Of a stretch of 64,000 nucleotides of DNA, positions 37,346 through 47,618 are shown piece after piece; position 1 is the first letter of the stretch; each line of letters opens with the position of its first letter. The notes under the pieces were generated by a model. It had not been told where the DNA came from. It saw only the letters and a list, made by a program, of their open reading frames with translations, and made no database searches. The stretch is from Undaria pinnatifida (Eukaryota; Sar; Phaeophyceae; Laminariales; Alariaceae), in assembly GCA_012845835.1 (NCBI GenBank), contig JABAKD010000010.1, positions 17,743,204 through 17,807,203 on the forward strand, given 5' to 3'. The position numbers and the translations under genes were made by a program.

Positions 37346-37734
37346 CACACTCAAAAGCTCTCAGTGGCTGCGCACTGGTTGGTTTTAGTTTGTCCTCCGT
37401 TCCCCTTGCCGCCTCGGTAAGGCATGCTGCAAAGCATGCCCTAGCAGGCTTGCAACAAGTGTGGGGTAGAGGTGTTACCCGACGAGTACCCGTGCTAAAC
37501 GGGTACCCGGTTCAATCGGAAAAAATTACCCGGGTACTCGCGAGTATTAACGTCTATTTTGGGCGGGTACCCGGGTACCCGTCTAACAACCGGGTACCCG
37601 GGTACCTGGCACATTATTATCGTTATAGTTGGTCCTTAACGTTGCAACGGATGGACTCCAAGGGTTGTTCTACAGCGTTCGGCATAACATCCCTGTGGTA
37701 CAATGGTTTTCATACAACATACCACCAAAACGAC

Positions 37735-38016
37735 AGACTACGCGCCGCAAAAGCATCGTATGATTATATATTTGATCAAAACAAGGCCCCCACGTTCTTC
37801 AAAACTCCGCCCCGCCCTCACCAGATATACGACTTATAGGATTCACTTGATAAACGGATACATTTCCCTCCACAGCTGTCAGATTTTGTCCCCTCCAGAA
37901 ACGGATTTTACAGTTTCCGCGCACAGACTGACTAACATCACCCTGTTGACCCTGATAGCTACACTGTTGTAGTTGTAAGGGGAGTCGCCGGCCTATATCC
38001 TCAATGAGGACAGACA
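37735..38016 (-). mobile_element. T-family copy, left part (T7)
   Basis: GATCAAAACAAGGCCCCCAC, CAGCTGTCAGATTTTGTCCC, CACCCTGTTGACCCTGATAG and CTATATCCTCAATGAGGACA. Interrupted at 38016 by a LINE-B inverted pair; resumes at 38584. Confidence 0.75.
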
Positions 38017-38583
38017 ACTGTGTGTGTGTGTGTGTTCTTCACATTAAACCGTTCTTCTACTCGTCGACATCCAGCACACCCAGTGTCCGTACTGATTCTT
38101 CACCCTAGAAAGATCAGCTCTGTGGTCACAAGCCACGACACAGAGATAATGCATCGTAATGCATTCGACAACGCAATGTCATGCCCTAGTACTGGGTACG
38201 ACAGGCACAACATACATACGTCAGCAACAGAAATACATTGGAAGAGAGAAATACGAAATAAACAAAAACAAAAACAAAAACAAAAACACAAATAAAAACA
38301 AAGATAAAAATAAAACAAAAAATGAAACAAACAAAATGAAGGGGAAATCGAAGAAACAACCCAACCGGAAAGGAGAGCCAAAGCTCGGAAAAGAAACATA
38401 ATAAAATGAAACAACTAGTAATACACGGCGTTGTCGAATGCATTACGATGCATTATCTCTGTGTCGTAGCTTGTGACCACAGAGCTGATCTTTCTAGGGT
38501 GAAGAATCAGTACGGACACTAGGTGTGCTGGATGTCGACGAGTAGAAGAACGGTTTAATGTGAAGAGCACACACACACACACG
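38017..38583. mobile_element. LINE-B inverted pair inserted in T7
   Basis: A minus-sense LINE-B 3-prime end (38017-38405) and a plus-sense one (38430-38583) lie head to head with their (AC)n tails outward. Both contain CTCTGTGTCGTxGCTTGTGA, AAGATCAGCTCTGTGGTCAC (or complement) and the CGTCGACATCCAGCAC block. The T sequence continues on the far side (CGATCGGAGTATCACACACA). Confidence 0.82.
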
Positions 38584-39155
38584 CGATCGGAGTATCACAC
38601 ACAGCTTGCAAAGATGAGTTTCGACGAAATCTTCGATCTCACAGGTGGAGTGTATTTTCATTTTTTATAATATATGGGTTCGCGGGTTCAAAGCACATGC
38701 GGCTCAGCCATGATACAACAAGGGACAAGGGCAACATAAATTCGCGCCGCGCGCTGGACCCTCACTCCGGTCTTTATTCATAATTCATATTATAAAAAAT
38801 GAAAATACACTCCAGCTGTGAGATCAAAGATTTTGTCGAAACTCATCTTTGCAAGCTGTGTGTGATACTCCGATTATGTCATATTATCAAAAATGAAATA
38901 CACTCCAGCTGTGAGATCGAAGATTTTGTCGAAACTCATCTTTGCAAGCTGTGTGTGATACTCCGATCGCGCGTATTACGGGTTGTGTGTCCTCATCAAG
39001 GATATAGGTCGGCGACTCCCCTTGCAACTACCGTTTAGCTATCAGGGTCAACAGGGTGATGTTAGGCAGTCTGTGCGCGGAAACTATAAAATCCGTTTCT
39101 GAGGGGGACAAAATCTGACAGTTGTGGAAGGAAACGCATCAGTATATACAACATT
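38584..39155. mobile_element. T7 remainder and T8 copies
   Basis: 38584-38672 completes T7 to its constant end. After about 110 bp that includes GGGTTCGCGGGTTCAAAGCA, two plus-oriented constant ends follow (38786-38876 and 38895-39150), the first truncated after 90 bp. Ends ACAGTTGTGGAAGGAAACGC. Confidence 0.7.
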
Positions 39156-39264
39156 AGTATTTGGTAACCTCATACTCGCACCTGGCATATTTGTACTGTG
39201 ACAACCTCCTGTAACCTGACGAAGACAACAAAAACATTAAAACAGACACCAGCTCAGTGGTACC

Positions 39265-39985
39265 CACAAAACGAGTGCGACTGCTGCTTTAACCTGCTGT
39301 CACCTAAATCATGCAAATAACAGAAAGAACATTCGGTGGTAAAGAACAAAACAAGAGGAAATGAGACTGCTGCTAAAATATGCTAAAACTTAAATAAAGC
39401 AAACCAACGATAAGAAAACCCACTTGGAAAACCTCAGAAACAAACGAATGGGACTGCTGCTGTCACCTACGATTGCCTAAATCATGAAAACCCAGAGGGA
39501 AAACCCAGCCGGAAAACCACAAAAATTAATGCGACTGCTGCTATAAGCTACTAACAACCCAAAAAATGCAAACCATCCGAGGGAAAACCTCAAAAACAAA
39601 ATGCGACTGCTACTAGACTACTGCTTGCTGTAACCTACGATTGCTGTAAAGCATAACAAAATAACAGAGGGAACACCCAGCGGGAAAAGCTTCATCAAAC
39701 CAAAAACAAAAGCGACTCTGCTAAAGCATAAAGTATGCAAACCAGAGGGGAAACCCAGTCGGAAAACCTAAGAAAAAACAAAATTCGACTGCTACTACTG
39801 GCACCTACAATTGCTCCAAAGCATAATAAAAAAAACAGAGGGAAAGCCCAGCGGGAAAAGCTTGAACGAAACAAAAACGAATGCGACTGCTGCTATACTC
39901 TGCTAAAACATGAATATATATATTATATGTAATAGCATACACTTCGTATATATGTAAATAATGCAAACCAACAGAGGGAAAACTC
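39265..39985 (+). repeat. Degenerate tandem array, about 8 units of 70-110 bp
   Basis: Each unit has AAATGCGACTGCTGCT, a variable middle with CTAAATCATGMAAA, and CAGAGGGAAAACCCAGCGGG-AAAA. Starts at roughly 39270, 39358, 39445, 39528, 39600, 39710, 39783 and 39880. A related single unit is at 43395-43510, next to a LINE-B coding fragment. Not coding in any steady frame. Confidence 0.8.
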
Positions 39986-40115
39986 AGTGTGTGTGTTTGT
40001 GTGTTTTTCACATTAAACCGTTCTTCTACTCGTCGACATCCAGCTCACCCAGTGTCCGTACTGATTCTTCACCCTAGAAAGATCAGCTCTGTGGTCACAA
40101 GCTACGACAGGGTAG
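39985..40115 (-). repeat. LINE-B tail fragment
   Basis: (GT)n, TTTTTCACATTAAACCGTTC, CGACATCCAGCTCACCCAGT and AAAGATCAGCTCTGTGGTCA, breaking off at GCTACGACA into LINE-B ORF-end sequence in the opposite sense. Confidence 0.8.
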
Positions 40116-40149
40116 CAAGGTACCAGGCCGACTAGTAGGTACATAGCAA

Positions 40150-40455
40150 TAGAGAGAAAAAAGAAACAACAGAAACAGAAACGGAGGAGGGGACGAGCCT
40201 CTCGTCGGCTGGCTGAGAAAGCAGCACGCGAGACTCGTAAGAGACGGAAGGCGGCACTTGTGGCGGTAGCGACCTACAACGTGCGTACCCTGGCCGTAAA
40301 GGGGAAGAACGGGTATGGGCATGACGAGCGTGTACTGGCGAAAGGCCAGCAACTCGGCTGTGACTTCATTGGCCTGCAGGAAACTCGACGGCCCGGCAAC
40401 ACGAGATTCAGTGCAGCTGGATACCAAGTTTTTTGCTCAGATATTTTGGCTTAAT
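40150..40455 (+). pseudogene. LINE-B ORF2 N-terminus: basic leader and endonuclease start
   Basis: An open plus frame reads RKRRKAALVAVATYNVRTLA, then GHDERVLAKGQQLGCDFIGL and QETRRPGNTRFSAAGYQVF. VATYNVRTL and DFIGLQETRR are the first two motifs of the apurinic-like endonuclease of non-LTR retrotransposons, containing the catalytic Asn and Glu. A Lys/Arg-rich stretch precedes it. The frame breaks at about 40440 and the sequence jumps directly to the C-terminal Gly-rich part of the same ORF, so nearly all of the endonuclease and the reverse transcriptase is deleted. Confidence 0.85.
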
Positions 40456-41153
40456 GAGAAGAACACAAAGGGGGGAAGGGGGGAAACAGGAGGAGTAGAA
40501 GGAAAGCCGTCCAAAGGAATGGGGGCAGGGGGGGCAACAGGAGGAATAGAAGGGAGACCGCGGTGGACGAAGGCAGGAAGGAGATGGCAGACAGGGTAGC
40601 AAGGTACCAGGCCGACTAGTAGGTACATAGCACTTTTCGTCTTTTTCTGGGGTATTTTTTCCCCTTTGTTCCCTCCTTCCGTGTCCAGGTTTTTGGCTCG
40701 TGTTCGGATTATCTTATTTTGGTTTTACTTTACTTTATTTTATTTCATTTTATTATGTTTCTTTTCCGAGATTTGGCTCTCCTTTCCGGTTGGGTTGTTT
40801 CTTCGATTTCCCCTTCATTTTGTTTGTTTCATTTTTTGTTTTATTTTTATCTTTGTTTTTATTTGTTTTCATAATTTGTTTTTGTTTTTTGTTTTTGTTT
40901 TTGTTTTTGTTTATTTCGTATTTCTCTCTTCCAATGTATTTCTGTTGCTGACGTATGTATGTTGTGCCTGTCGTACCCAGTACTAGGGCATGACATTGCG
41001 TTGTCGAATGCATTACGATGCATTATCTCTGTGTCGTAGCTTGTGACCACAGAGCTGATCTTTCTAGGGTGAAGAATCAGTACGGACACTGGGTGTGCTG
41101 GATGTCGACGAGTAGAAGAACGGTTTAATGTGAAGAACACACACACACACACA
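40456..41153 (+). mobile_element. LINE-B ORF2 end and 3-prime UTR, copy 1
   Basis: The Gly/Arg-rich C-terminus (GGATGGIEGRPRWTKAGRRW in one frame, ADRVARYQAD before the stop in another) is followed by a UTR starting TAGTAGGTACATAGCACTTT, a T-rich (TTTTTG)n stretch, GACGTATGTATGTTGTGCCT, GTGACCACAGAGCTGATCTT, GGTTTAATGTGAAGAAC and (AC)n. It matches the protein end of 42639-43400. Confidence 0.85.
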
Positions 41154-41690
41154 TAGCACTTTTCGTCTTTTTCTGGGTTATTTTTTTCCCCTTTGTTCCC
41201 TCCTTGCGTGTCCAGGTTTTTGGCTCGTGTTCGGATTATCTTATTTTGGTTTTACTTTAATTTATTTTATTTCATTTTATTGTGTTTCTTTTCCGAGCTT
41301 TGGCTCTCCTCTCCGGTTGGGTTGTTTCTTCGATTTCCCCTTCGTTTTGTTTGTTTCATTTTTTGTTTTTATTTTTATCTTTGTTTTTATTTGTTTTCTT
41401 ATTTTGTTTTTGTTTTTTGTTTTTGTTTTTGTTTTTGTTTATTTCGTATTTCTCTCTTCCAATGTATTTCTGTTGCTGACGTATGTATGTTGTGCCTGTC
41501 GTACCCAGTACTAGGGCATGACATTGCGTTGTCGAATGCATTACGATGCATTATCTCTGTGTCGTGGCTTGTGACCACAGAGCTGATCTTTCTAGGGTGA
41601 AGAATCAGTACGGACAATGGGTGTGCTGGATGTCGACGAGTAGAAAAACGGTTTAATGTGAAGAACACACACACACACACACACACGACA
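41154..41690 (+). repeat. LINE-B 3-prime UTR, tandem copy 2
   Basis: A second, nearly identical UTR begins ATAGCACTTTTCGTCTTTTT directly after the (AC)n of copy 1 and ends in a longer (AC)n. Confidence 0.88.
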
Positions 41691-42250
41691 CAGAGATAAT
41701 GCATCGTAATGCATTCGACAACGCAATGTCATGCCCTAGTACTGGGTACGACAGGCACAACATACATACGTCAGCAACAGAAATACAGTGGAAGAGAGAA
41801 TACGAAATAAACAAGAACAAAAACAAAATAATAATAATAAGAAAACAAATAAAACAAAGATAAAATAAAAACAAAAATGAAACAAACAAAATGAAGGGGA
41901 AATCGAAGAAACAACCCAACCGGAAAGGAGAGCCAAAGCTCGGAAAAGAAACATAATAAAATAAAATAAAATAAAGTAAAACCAAAATAAGATAATCCGA
42001 ACACGAGCCAAAAACCTGGACACGCAAGGAGGGAACAAAGGGGAAAAAAATACCCCACAAAAAGAAGAAAAGTGCTACGTACCTACTAGTCGGCCTGGTA
42101 CCTTGCTACCCTGTCTGCCATCTCCTTCCTGCCTTCGTCCACCGCGGTCTCCCTTCTATTCCTCCTGTTGCCCCCCCTGCCCCCGCTCCCTTGGACGGCT
42201 TTCCATCTACTCCTCCTGTTTCCCCCCCTCCCCCCTTTGTGTTCTTCTCA
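41691..42250 (-). mobile_element. LINE-B 3-prime UTR and ORF end, inverted copy
   Basis: Begins CGACACAGAGATAATGCATC at the (AC)n of the previous copy, runs through the UTR in reverse, then ACCTACTAGTCGGCCTGGTA and the C-terminal coding part to 42250. Together with 40456-41690 it forms an inverted repeat around 41690. The (AC)n tail of this copy is absent. Confidence 0.85.
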
Positions 42251-42638
42251 TTAAACCAAAATACCTTGTAAAAGAGAGAAACAACGAAAGAAACCAAGAC
42301 AAAACAAATAAATAAATAAATAAAAAGGGGAGCCAAAGCTCGGGAGATAGAAACATACCCCGAGCATGAGCCAAAATGGACATGCAAGGGGGAAAGAAAG
42401 GGAAAAAAATTCCCCGGAAAAAAGGAAACAAGTAAAAGAAGGAAGACTGGGAGGGCCAAATAAAACAGGCTCGTCACCTACCCACCATGCAAGACTCCCT
42501 TCATAAGGATAAGAAGGGGAAAGAAAAAAGGAAAGAAAATGAATGAATTCACGGAAAAATCAAAGTACCAAGGCATCACATTCCGAGCAGCCGCAGCAGT
42601 TGGCGGTACGAGTGGCATAGATAGAAAGGTTCCACCTA
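42251..42638. repeat. Variant LINE-B 3-prime UTR-like sequence
   Basis: On the minus strand TTTTTTCCGGGGAATTTTTT, CCATTTTGGCTCATGCTCGG and CGAGCTTTGGCTCCCC resemble a diverged LINE-B UTR. No coding sequence. Ends near the ACCTACTAGTCGGCC block of the next copy. Confidence 0.5.
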
Positions 42639-43410
42639 CTAGTCGGCCTGGTACCTTGCTACTACCCTGTCTGCGGTCTCCTTCCTACTTTCATCTACCG
42701 CGGTTTCCCTTCTACTCCTCCTGTCCCCCCCCCTGCCCCCATACCCTTGTGCGGTGTTCCTTCTACCCCTCCTGCTGCCCCCCCTCCCCCCGTTCCCTTC
42801 GACACCACCCACGGCGGATGCGCGGCGCTGTCTACTCAGCTTTGCCTCATCCTCGTGCCACCTGCCCATGAACCGTTCAGCTGCTTCGAGGACCCCCCGG
42901 TACCACTTGCCCGCCTTTTTTGCTGCAGTGGGCCACAGCGCGGTCCCAACTCCAAAAACTAAGGGGGAGTGTTCCGTTGATCCCTCGTTGGCTTTGAACA
43001 CCCTAAGGTCCTCAGCTATGGCTCTAGGCCAAGTCTTGAGTTGTCCGCCTGGTTTCGGGTTCTCCCCACCAGCGATCGTCCCGAACATCAACCGACGGGG
43101 CAATCGTCCCTTGTGTTGTCGCACCAGGGCCCCGGCAAAGAAGAGCCGCCGTTTACGGATGGTCGTTTCGATGCTCTCGCATCGTGTCATCCTGAGGGCC
43201 TTCGCGTACGAGAGGGTGGTGTGGTCGGTGCGTAATCGGCGCTGGAAGCCAATGACTCGCAAAAGGACTTCGTGGTGGGCTGATCGGAGCTTGGCGAAGT
43301 GGTCCGCATTGAGGGTCCACGTCACACACCTGTACAGCAGGGTCTCAATGACCTCGACCTTCAGCATGCGGACTTTCAGACTAAGCGGTGGGAAAACCTC
43401 ACGAACAAAC
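42639..43410 (-). pseudogene. LINE-B ORF2 C-terminal 250 codons, open
   Basis: An uninterrupted minus frame from about 43400 to the stop at 42641-42639. It begins in the post-polymerase region (LKVRMLKVEVIETLLYRCVT, the 'LLYxxxTW' block that follows the reverse transcriptase in many LINEs), continues LRSAHHEVLLRVIGFQRR, TTIRKRRLFFAGALVRQHKG, KAGKWYRGVLEAAERFMGRW, and ends in Gly/Arg repeats and ADRVVARYQAD. The polymerase itself is missing: upstream the sequence changes to a unit of the 39.3-kb tandem array. A typical 5-prime-truncated copy, still intact in its C-terminal frame. Confidence 0.85.
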
Positions 43411-43514
43411 GAATCCGGCTGCTTTTGTAACCAACAACGACCTAAACCTAAAAAGCAAAACGGGGGGAAAGCACAGCGGGTAAACCAAAAGAAAACGAGA
43501 GCGACTGGTGGACG

Positions 43515-43900
43515 CATGAACCCTTTTGCAACTTGAATCGATGAACTACATCCCAATAAAAGGCCGGTAAAGCTTCTAAAAGCGCGAGTATCACCGTCGT
43601 ACTCCCCCTATGGCTGCTATAAATCGCCGTATCATGGGCACAAAGCGCTAGTATAATGCAAGGCTAAGGCGCACACAGCAGCCGCTGTCGAACGATAGCT
43701 AGCGCAAAAAATACGGGGAGGCCCAATATTGGTCGAGAAGCCCGCAAGCGATTGCGCCACGCTCGGTGACTAGCTGAGCCACCCTGGTGGAGTTCAGCCT
43801 CCTACTACTAGTACATGATCATTGCGCTGCCGGCCCTGCACTGCGTACCTCTTAAGCTGGTGTGAGGCGTGAGGCATTGTGAGACAGCATTTTCATTTTG
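43515..43900. other. No gene; weak tRNA-like sequence on minus
   Basis: Minus-strand GGGTGGCTCAGCTAGTCACC at about 43790-43770 resembles an A box. A matching B box is poor (GGCTTCTCGACC) and no cloverleaf is obvious. Confidence 0.3.
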
Positions 43901-44141
43901 AAAAGGGTTTCGTGGAGAATATATACGAAATACTACCCAGGGGACGTGATTTAGGGGATGATAGGGTGTCATCCCCGGAGTTTTCAACGTAAACCAACGG
44001 GTACCCGGTTCCCCTTTAAACGGGTACCCGGGGCCCAAATACTCGGCGAGTATGAAGTTTTACTCGTACCCGTCACGGGTATTAGCAAGCCGGGTAATAC
44101 TCGCGAGTACCCGGGTAATTGGCAAAAGGGTAACACCTCTA

Positions 44142-44805
44142 GTGTGTGGGGGTCTTTCTGGCGGGTGTAAGGCCGGACTCACCCTCAAGGAGTGATACCT
44201 TTTTGCTGCTGCGTGTGGCCGCGAGGCTTAGGCGTGGCGGTAGAGTTGGGTCGTACGGGGCGCGTTAGGCATGGTCACCAACGATTCGCGCGTCTTTTTA
44301 GGCAGCAGCGGCGAAGCAGCAATGCGTAATCGGGATGATCGTGCGCGGAGGCAGGCGCCACCACGAGCCACACTACGGCGCAGTCTCCGTTTGTGTGGAG
44401 GGAACTGCGCCGGCAGGAGGCTGAATTCGACGACGAAGGAGGAGGGCGACTGGCCGTCAACGGGCGTGGAAGAGACGGATTGAACTCTCCCTGAACGAGT
44501 ATTTTTGTTTTTCAGATCAGCACCGCAAGCTGCGTAGAGCTTCTTGTTTTTTTGGGACGGGGGAGAAGGGGAACCGATTGGAATTGAGCGTCAACAAAAG
44601 CGAGTGCGAAGGAGCGGGCCGAGTGAGCTAAGGCGATGAGCCGGCCATGGAGAACCACAGCAGGAGGATAGCACACGGAGACCCACGACCCGCATGCACA
44701 CCATCATCACGAGAGCAGCGATCGTCTTTGTTTTCAGTTTTTTTTTACGAGGCAGTAGTACAACATGTTACTTACGTTACTGATTTTTGTAGAGTTGGTA
44801 AAGCA
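44142..44805. other. No recognisable gene
   Basis: GC-rich sequence with short open frames only (for example 44271-44483). No domain recognised. Confidence 0.4.
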
Positions 44806-44910
44806 TCTGAGTTAAATCGACACACGACGCGTGTAAAAATACGTGGAAGTGTGGTGAGCTAAAGCTTTATTTTTCCCCATCCGCCGGAGAATTGAAAAAA
44901 AAAAAAGTTG
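44806..44910 (+). repeat. R2 short retroposon, copy f (3-prime half)
   Basis: CTGAGTTAAATCGACACACG, ACGTGGAAGTGTGGTGAGCT and CCCCATCCGCCGGAGAATTG with an A tail of 12. Confidence 0.78.
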
Positions 44911-45309
44911 GTACAGTTGCATACACTTCATGGGGAACGACCCCCCGCAATTTTCAATTTTCGGGCACGGGCGTAGTAGCTGCGCTGCAACCTGTCAAAT
45001 AACTCGGGCACGCGGAGCGATCATTTATATTTGTATCGTGTGGTTCTTGGTTCGATTGCTCTTGTTTCACTGCATGCCGCGTGTCGTCACTCCGACAGCA
45101 CTTCAGACAGCAGGAGCGTTCGTCTGTGCTCATAATAACAGTGCGGTTCGTACGATGCAAGGCAGCCCAACCGCTGCTAGTTTGTAGCCGCGTGTTGGTT
45201 ACTTGTGGGAAGGGGGTACCTCTATGCTGTAGTTGAGTGGATACCCGCGGCCATGGAGTTCAGTTTGTACATTGGACTTTTTCATTTGTGCGCCTCTTCG
45301 TATCGTGCG
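44911..45309. other. No recognisable gene
   Basis: Unique mixed sequence with one 85-codon plus frame of no recognisable content. Confidence 0.4.
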
Positions 45310-45438
45310 TTTTAGGCGGGAAAGCGTAGTAGTTCCCGGACGAATTTTGATTTCAATTGGTTTCTCGGATCTTCCCAGGGCTCAAGCACCTTTGTGTGAC
45401 CACGGCCTCTAGATTTTTGACAAGAGACAAACAGCAGC

Positions 45439-45482
<44 letters not shown>

Positions 45483-45485
45483 GGT
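45310..45485 (+). repeat. LINE-A-prime tail, copy 3, (AAC)n
   Basis: TTTTAGGCGGGAAAGCGTAG, CCGGACGAATTTTGATTTCA, GGATCTTCCCAGGGCTCAAG, GTGTGACCACGGCCTCTAGA and (CAA)n at 45434-45481. Sense orientation on plus. Confidence 0.75.
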
Positions 45486-45864
45486 TGTCCATTTAACCAA
45501 CGGAAATCTGGCAGTCTGCTGTGGCCGTTGAGGTAGCGCTGTACGGAATTTCATTTAGCACTTGCAATTTAGGGTCATCTGGCACGTTCCGGCAGATGGG
45601 TGTGGCATGGTGGGGGATGGCTCAGCGATTTCCTGCTCAATGCCCAAACGGAAACATTCGTGAAAGCGTGTCCGGTACGGCGTGCAATTTACCTGGCTTA
45701 TGCTATACGGTGAAGTCATGGGATTGCAATGCAATTGCCCAACGTTTCAACATGTTCGATGTTGCCTGCATTGAGTACAGATATCTCAGGGCCGCATGAT
45801 CTGTGACGCAAACAAAATGCCGTCCCATGAATAGGGTCGCCAGTGCTGTATACGTACCTGGTTG
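45486..45864. other. Unassigned open frame
   Basis: A 92-codon plus frame (45521-45799) is Cys-containing and of mixed composition, but has no family I recognise and no clear regulatory context. Confidence 0.25.
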
Positions 45865-46092
45865 TTGTAGTTGTTCTTACATTAACTCGCATAATCAAGT
45901 CCGAGGTCAGAGGACAGGCTCCAGTCACTCTGGAGCTGAGGAATACCGCAGGGAAAAACACAAACAACCTAAGGTGGTGTGTGTGTGTGTGTGTGTTCTT
46001 CACATTAAACCGTTTTTCTACTCGTCGACATCCAGCACACCCATTGTCCGTACTGATTCTTCACCCTAGAAAGATCAGCTCTGTGGTACACG
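45865..46092 (-). repeat. LINE-A tail then LINE-B tail, adjacent
   Basis: 45865-45972 is a LINE-A 3-prime fragment (GTTCTTACATTAACTCGCAT, intact hairpin GCTCCAGTCACTCTGGAGC at about 45919-45937). It runs directly into (GT)n and a LINE-B 3-prime fragment (45973-46090). Both are minus sense. Confidence 0.8.
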
Positions 46093-46285
46093 CATATAAC
46101 ATCACCCTGTTGACCCTGATAGCTACACTGTAGTTGTAAGGGGAGTCGCCGACCTATATCCTTCATGAGGACGCACAACCCGTAATACGCGCGATCGGAG
46201 TATCACAAACAGCTTGCGAAGATGAGTTTCGACAAAATATTCGATCTCACAGGTGGAGTGTATTTTCATTTTTTACAATATAGGA
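46093..46285 (-). mobile_element. T-family copy (T9)
   Basis: CATCACCCTGTTGACCCTGA to GGAGTGTATTTTCATTTTTT-ACAATA. Constant end at the right, truncated end at the left. Confidence 0.75.
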
Positions 46286-46436
46286 AGCACAGGCTGATCT
46301 GCTAAAATTGCGGTAAATCACACTGCCGACCCATCGCATACCCACCTGAGACGACCTCTACGAAACACAGTACCATATACCTAACGAAGTAAAGTCATCC
46401 GCGCGTTCAATAGTGGTGACATCGCATATATATTTT
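46286..46436. other. Fragment of the 17.8-18.4 kb duplication, inverted
   Basis: TAACGAAGTAAAGTCATCCG and CGCGTTCAATAGTGGTGACA are the complement of 18225-18270. No gene. Confidence 0.55.
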
Positions 46437-47581
46437 ATAAAAAATGAAAATACACTCCAGCTGTGAGATCGAAGATTTCGTCGAAACTCATCTTTGCAAG
46501 CTGTGTATGATACTCCGATCGCGCGCATTACGAGTTGTGTGTCCTCATTGAGGATATAGGTCGGCGACTCCCCTTACAACTACAGTGTAGCTGTCAGGGT
46601 CAACAGGATGATTTTAGTCAGTCTGTGCGCGGAAACTATAAAACCCGTTTCTGAGGGGGACAAAATCTGACAGCTGTGAAGGGAAATGTATGCTTTCATC
46701 AAGTGAATCTTGTAAGTCGAATAACCGGTGAGGGGGGTGGGGCGGAGTTTTGAAGGACGTGGGGGCCTGGTTTTGATCAAAAGCGAGCGGGTTTGGAGGG
46801 GGGGGGGGGGGGGGGGGGGGAAGGGGGCAATATGTGCATGTAAGCTATAAATCCTTTCGAGGGGGATAAATCTGACGGTTTTGGCACCAGTATATTATTG
46901 GGGGCGGGGGGGGGGGCAGCTCAATATGTGCCTGGAAACTACACATTATATTGAGGGGATAAATGTGACGGTTTTGGAAATAACACATCAGTTATCATGT
47001 ATATCCTGGGGTAAGTCGTACANNNNNNNNNNNNNNNNNNNNNNNNNNNNNNNNNNNNNNNNNNNNNNNNNNNNNNNNNNNNNNNNNNNNNNNNNNNNNN
47101 NNNNNNNNNNNNNNNNNNNNNNNNNNNNNNNNNNNNNNNNNNNNNNNNNNNNNNNNNNNNNNNNNNNNNNNNNNNNNNNNNNNNNNNNNNNNNNNNNNNN
47201 NNNNNNNNNNNNNNNNNNNNNNNNNNNNNNNNNNNNNNNNNNNNNNNNNNNNNNNNNNNNNNNNNNNNNNNNNNNNNNNNNNNNNNNNNNNNNNNNNNNN
47301 NNNNNNNNNNNNNNNNNNNNNNNNNNNNNNNNNNNNNNNNNNNNNNNNNNNNNNNNNNNNNNNNNNNNNNNNNNNNNNNNNNNNNNNNNNNNNNNNNNNN
47401 NNNNNNNNNNNNNNNNNNNNNNNNNNNNNNNNNNNNNNNNNNNNNNNNNNNNNNNNNNNNNNNNNNNNNNNNNNNNNNNNNNNNNNNNNNNNNNNNNNNN
47501 NNNNNNNNNNNNNNNNNNNNNNAGATTTATCCCCTCGAGAGGATTTATATCTTACATGCACAAATTGCCCCCCTTTCCCCG

Positions 47582-47618
<37 letters not shown>

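Larger units (their letters stand above)
37467..44141. mobile_element. Possible 6.7-kb hAT-like element bounded by TAGAGGTGTTACCC termini
   Basis: The left end TAGAGGTGTTACCCG at 37467 and right end GGGTAACACCTCTA finishing at 44141 are inverted. The flanking 8 bp are GTGTGGGG and GTGTGTGG (7 of 8). Both ends hold subterminal GGGTACCCGG and ACTCGCGAGTA motifs (37490-37610 and 43995-44120). This fits hAT structure (8-bp target duplication), but no transposase is seen and the interior is full of LINE-B, T and tandem repeats. Two unrelated solo copies remain possible. Confidence 0.45.

Noticed and set aside
39265-39985. CRISPR-like array with variable spacers
   Set aside because: The conserved boxes are degenerate, the intervals vary from 70 to 110 bp and are related to each other, and there are no cas genes.
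38100-41600. Phe-rich and Lys/Asn-rich proteins around LINE-B
   Set aside because: They arise from the (TTTTTG)n-type 3-prime UTR of LINE-B and change with each copy.
43730-43795. tRNA gene on the minus strand
   Set aside because: Only an A-box-like GGTGGCTCAGCTAG is convincing; the B box and stems are poor.
47023-47522. Long open frames crossing the N gap
   Set aside because: They consist of undetermined residues and are meaningless.
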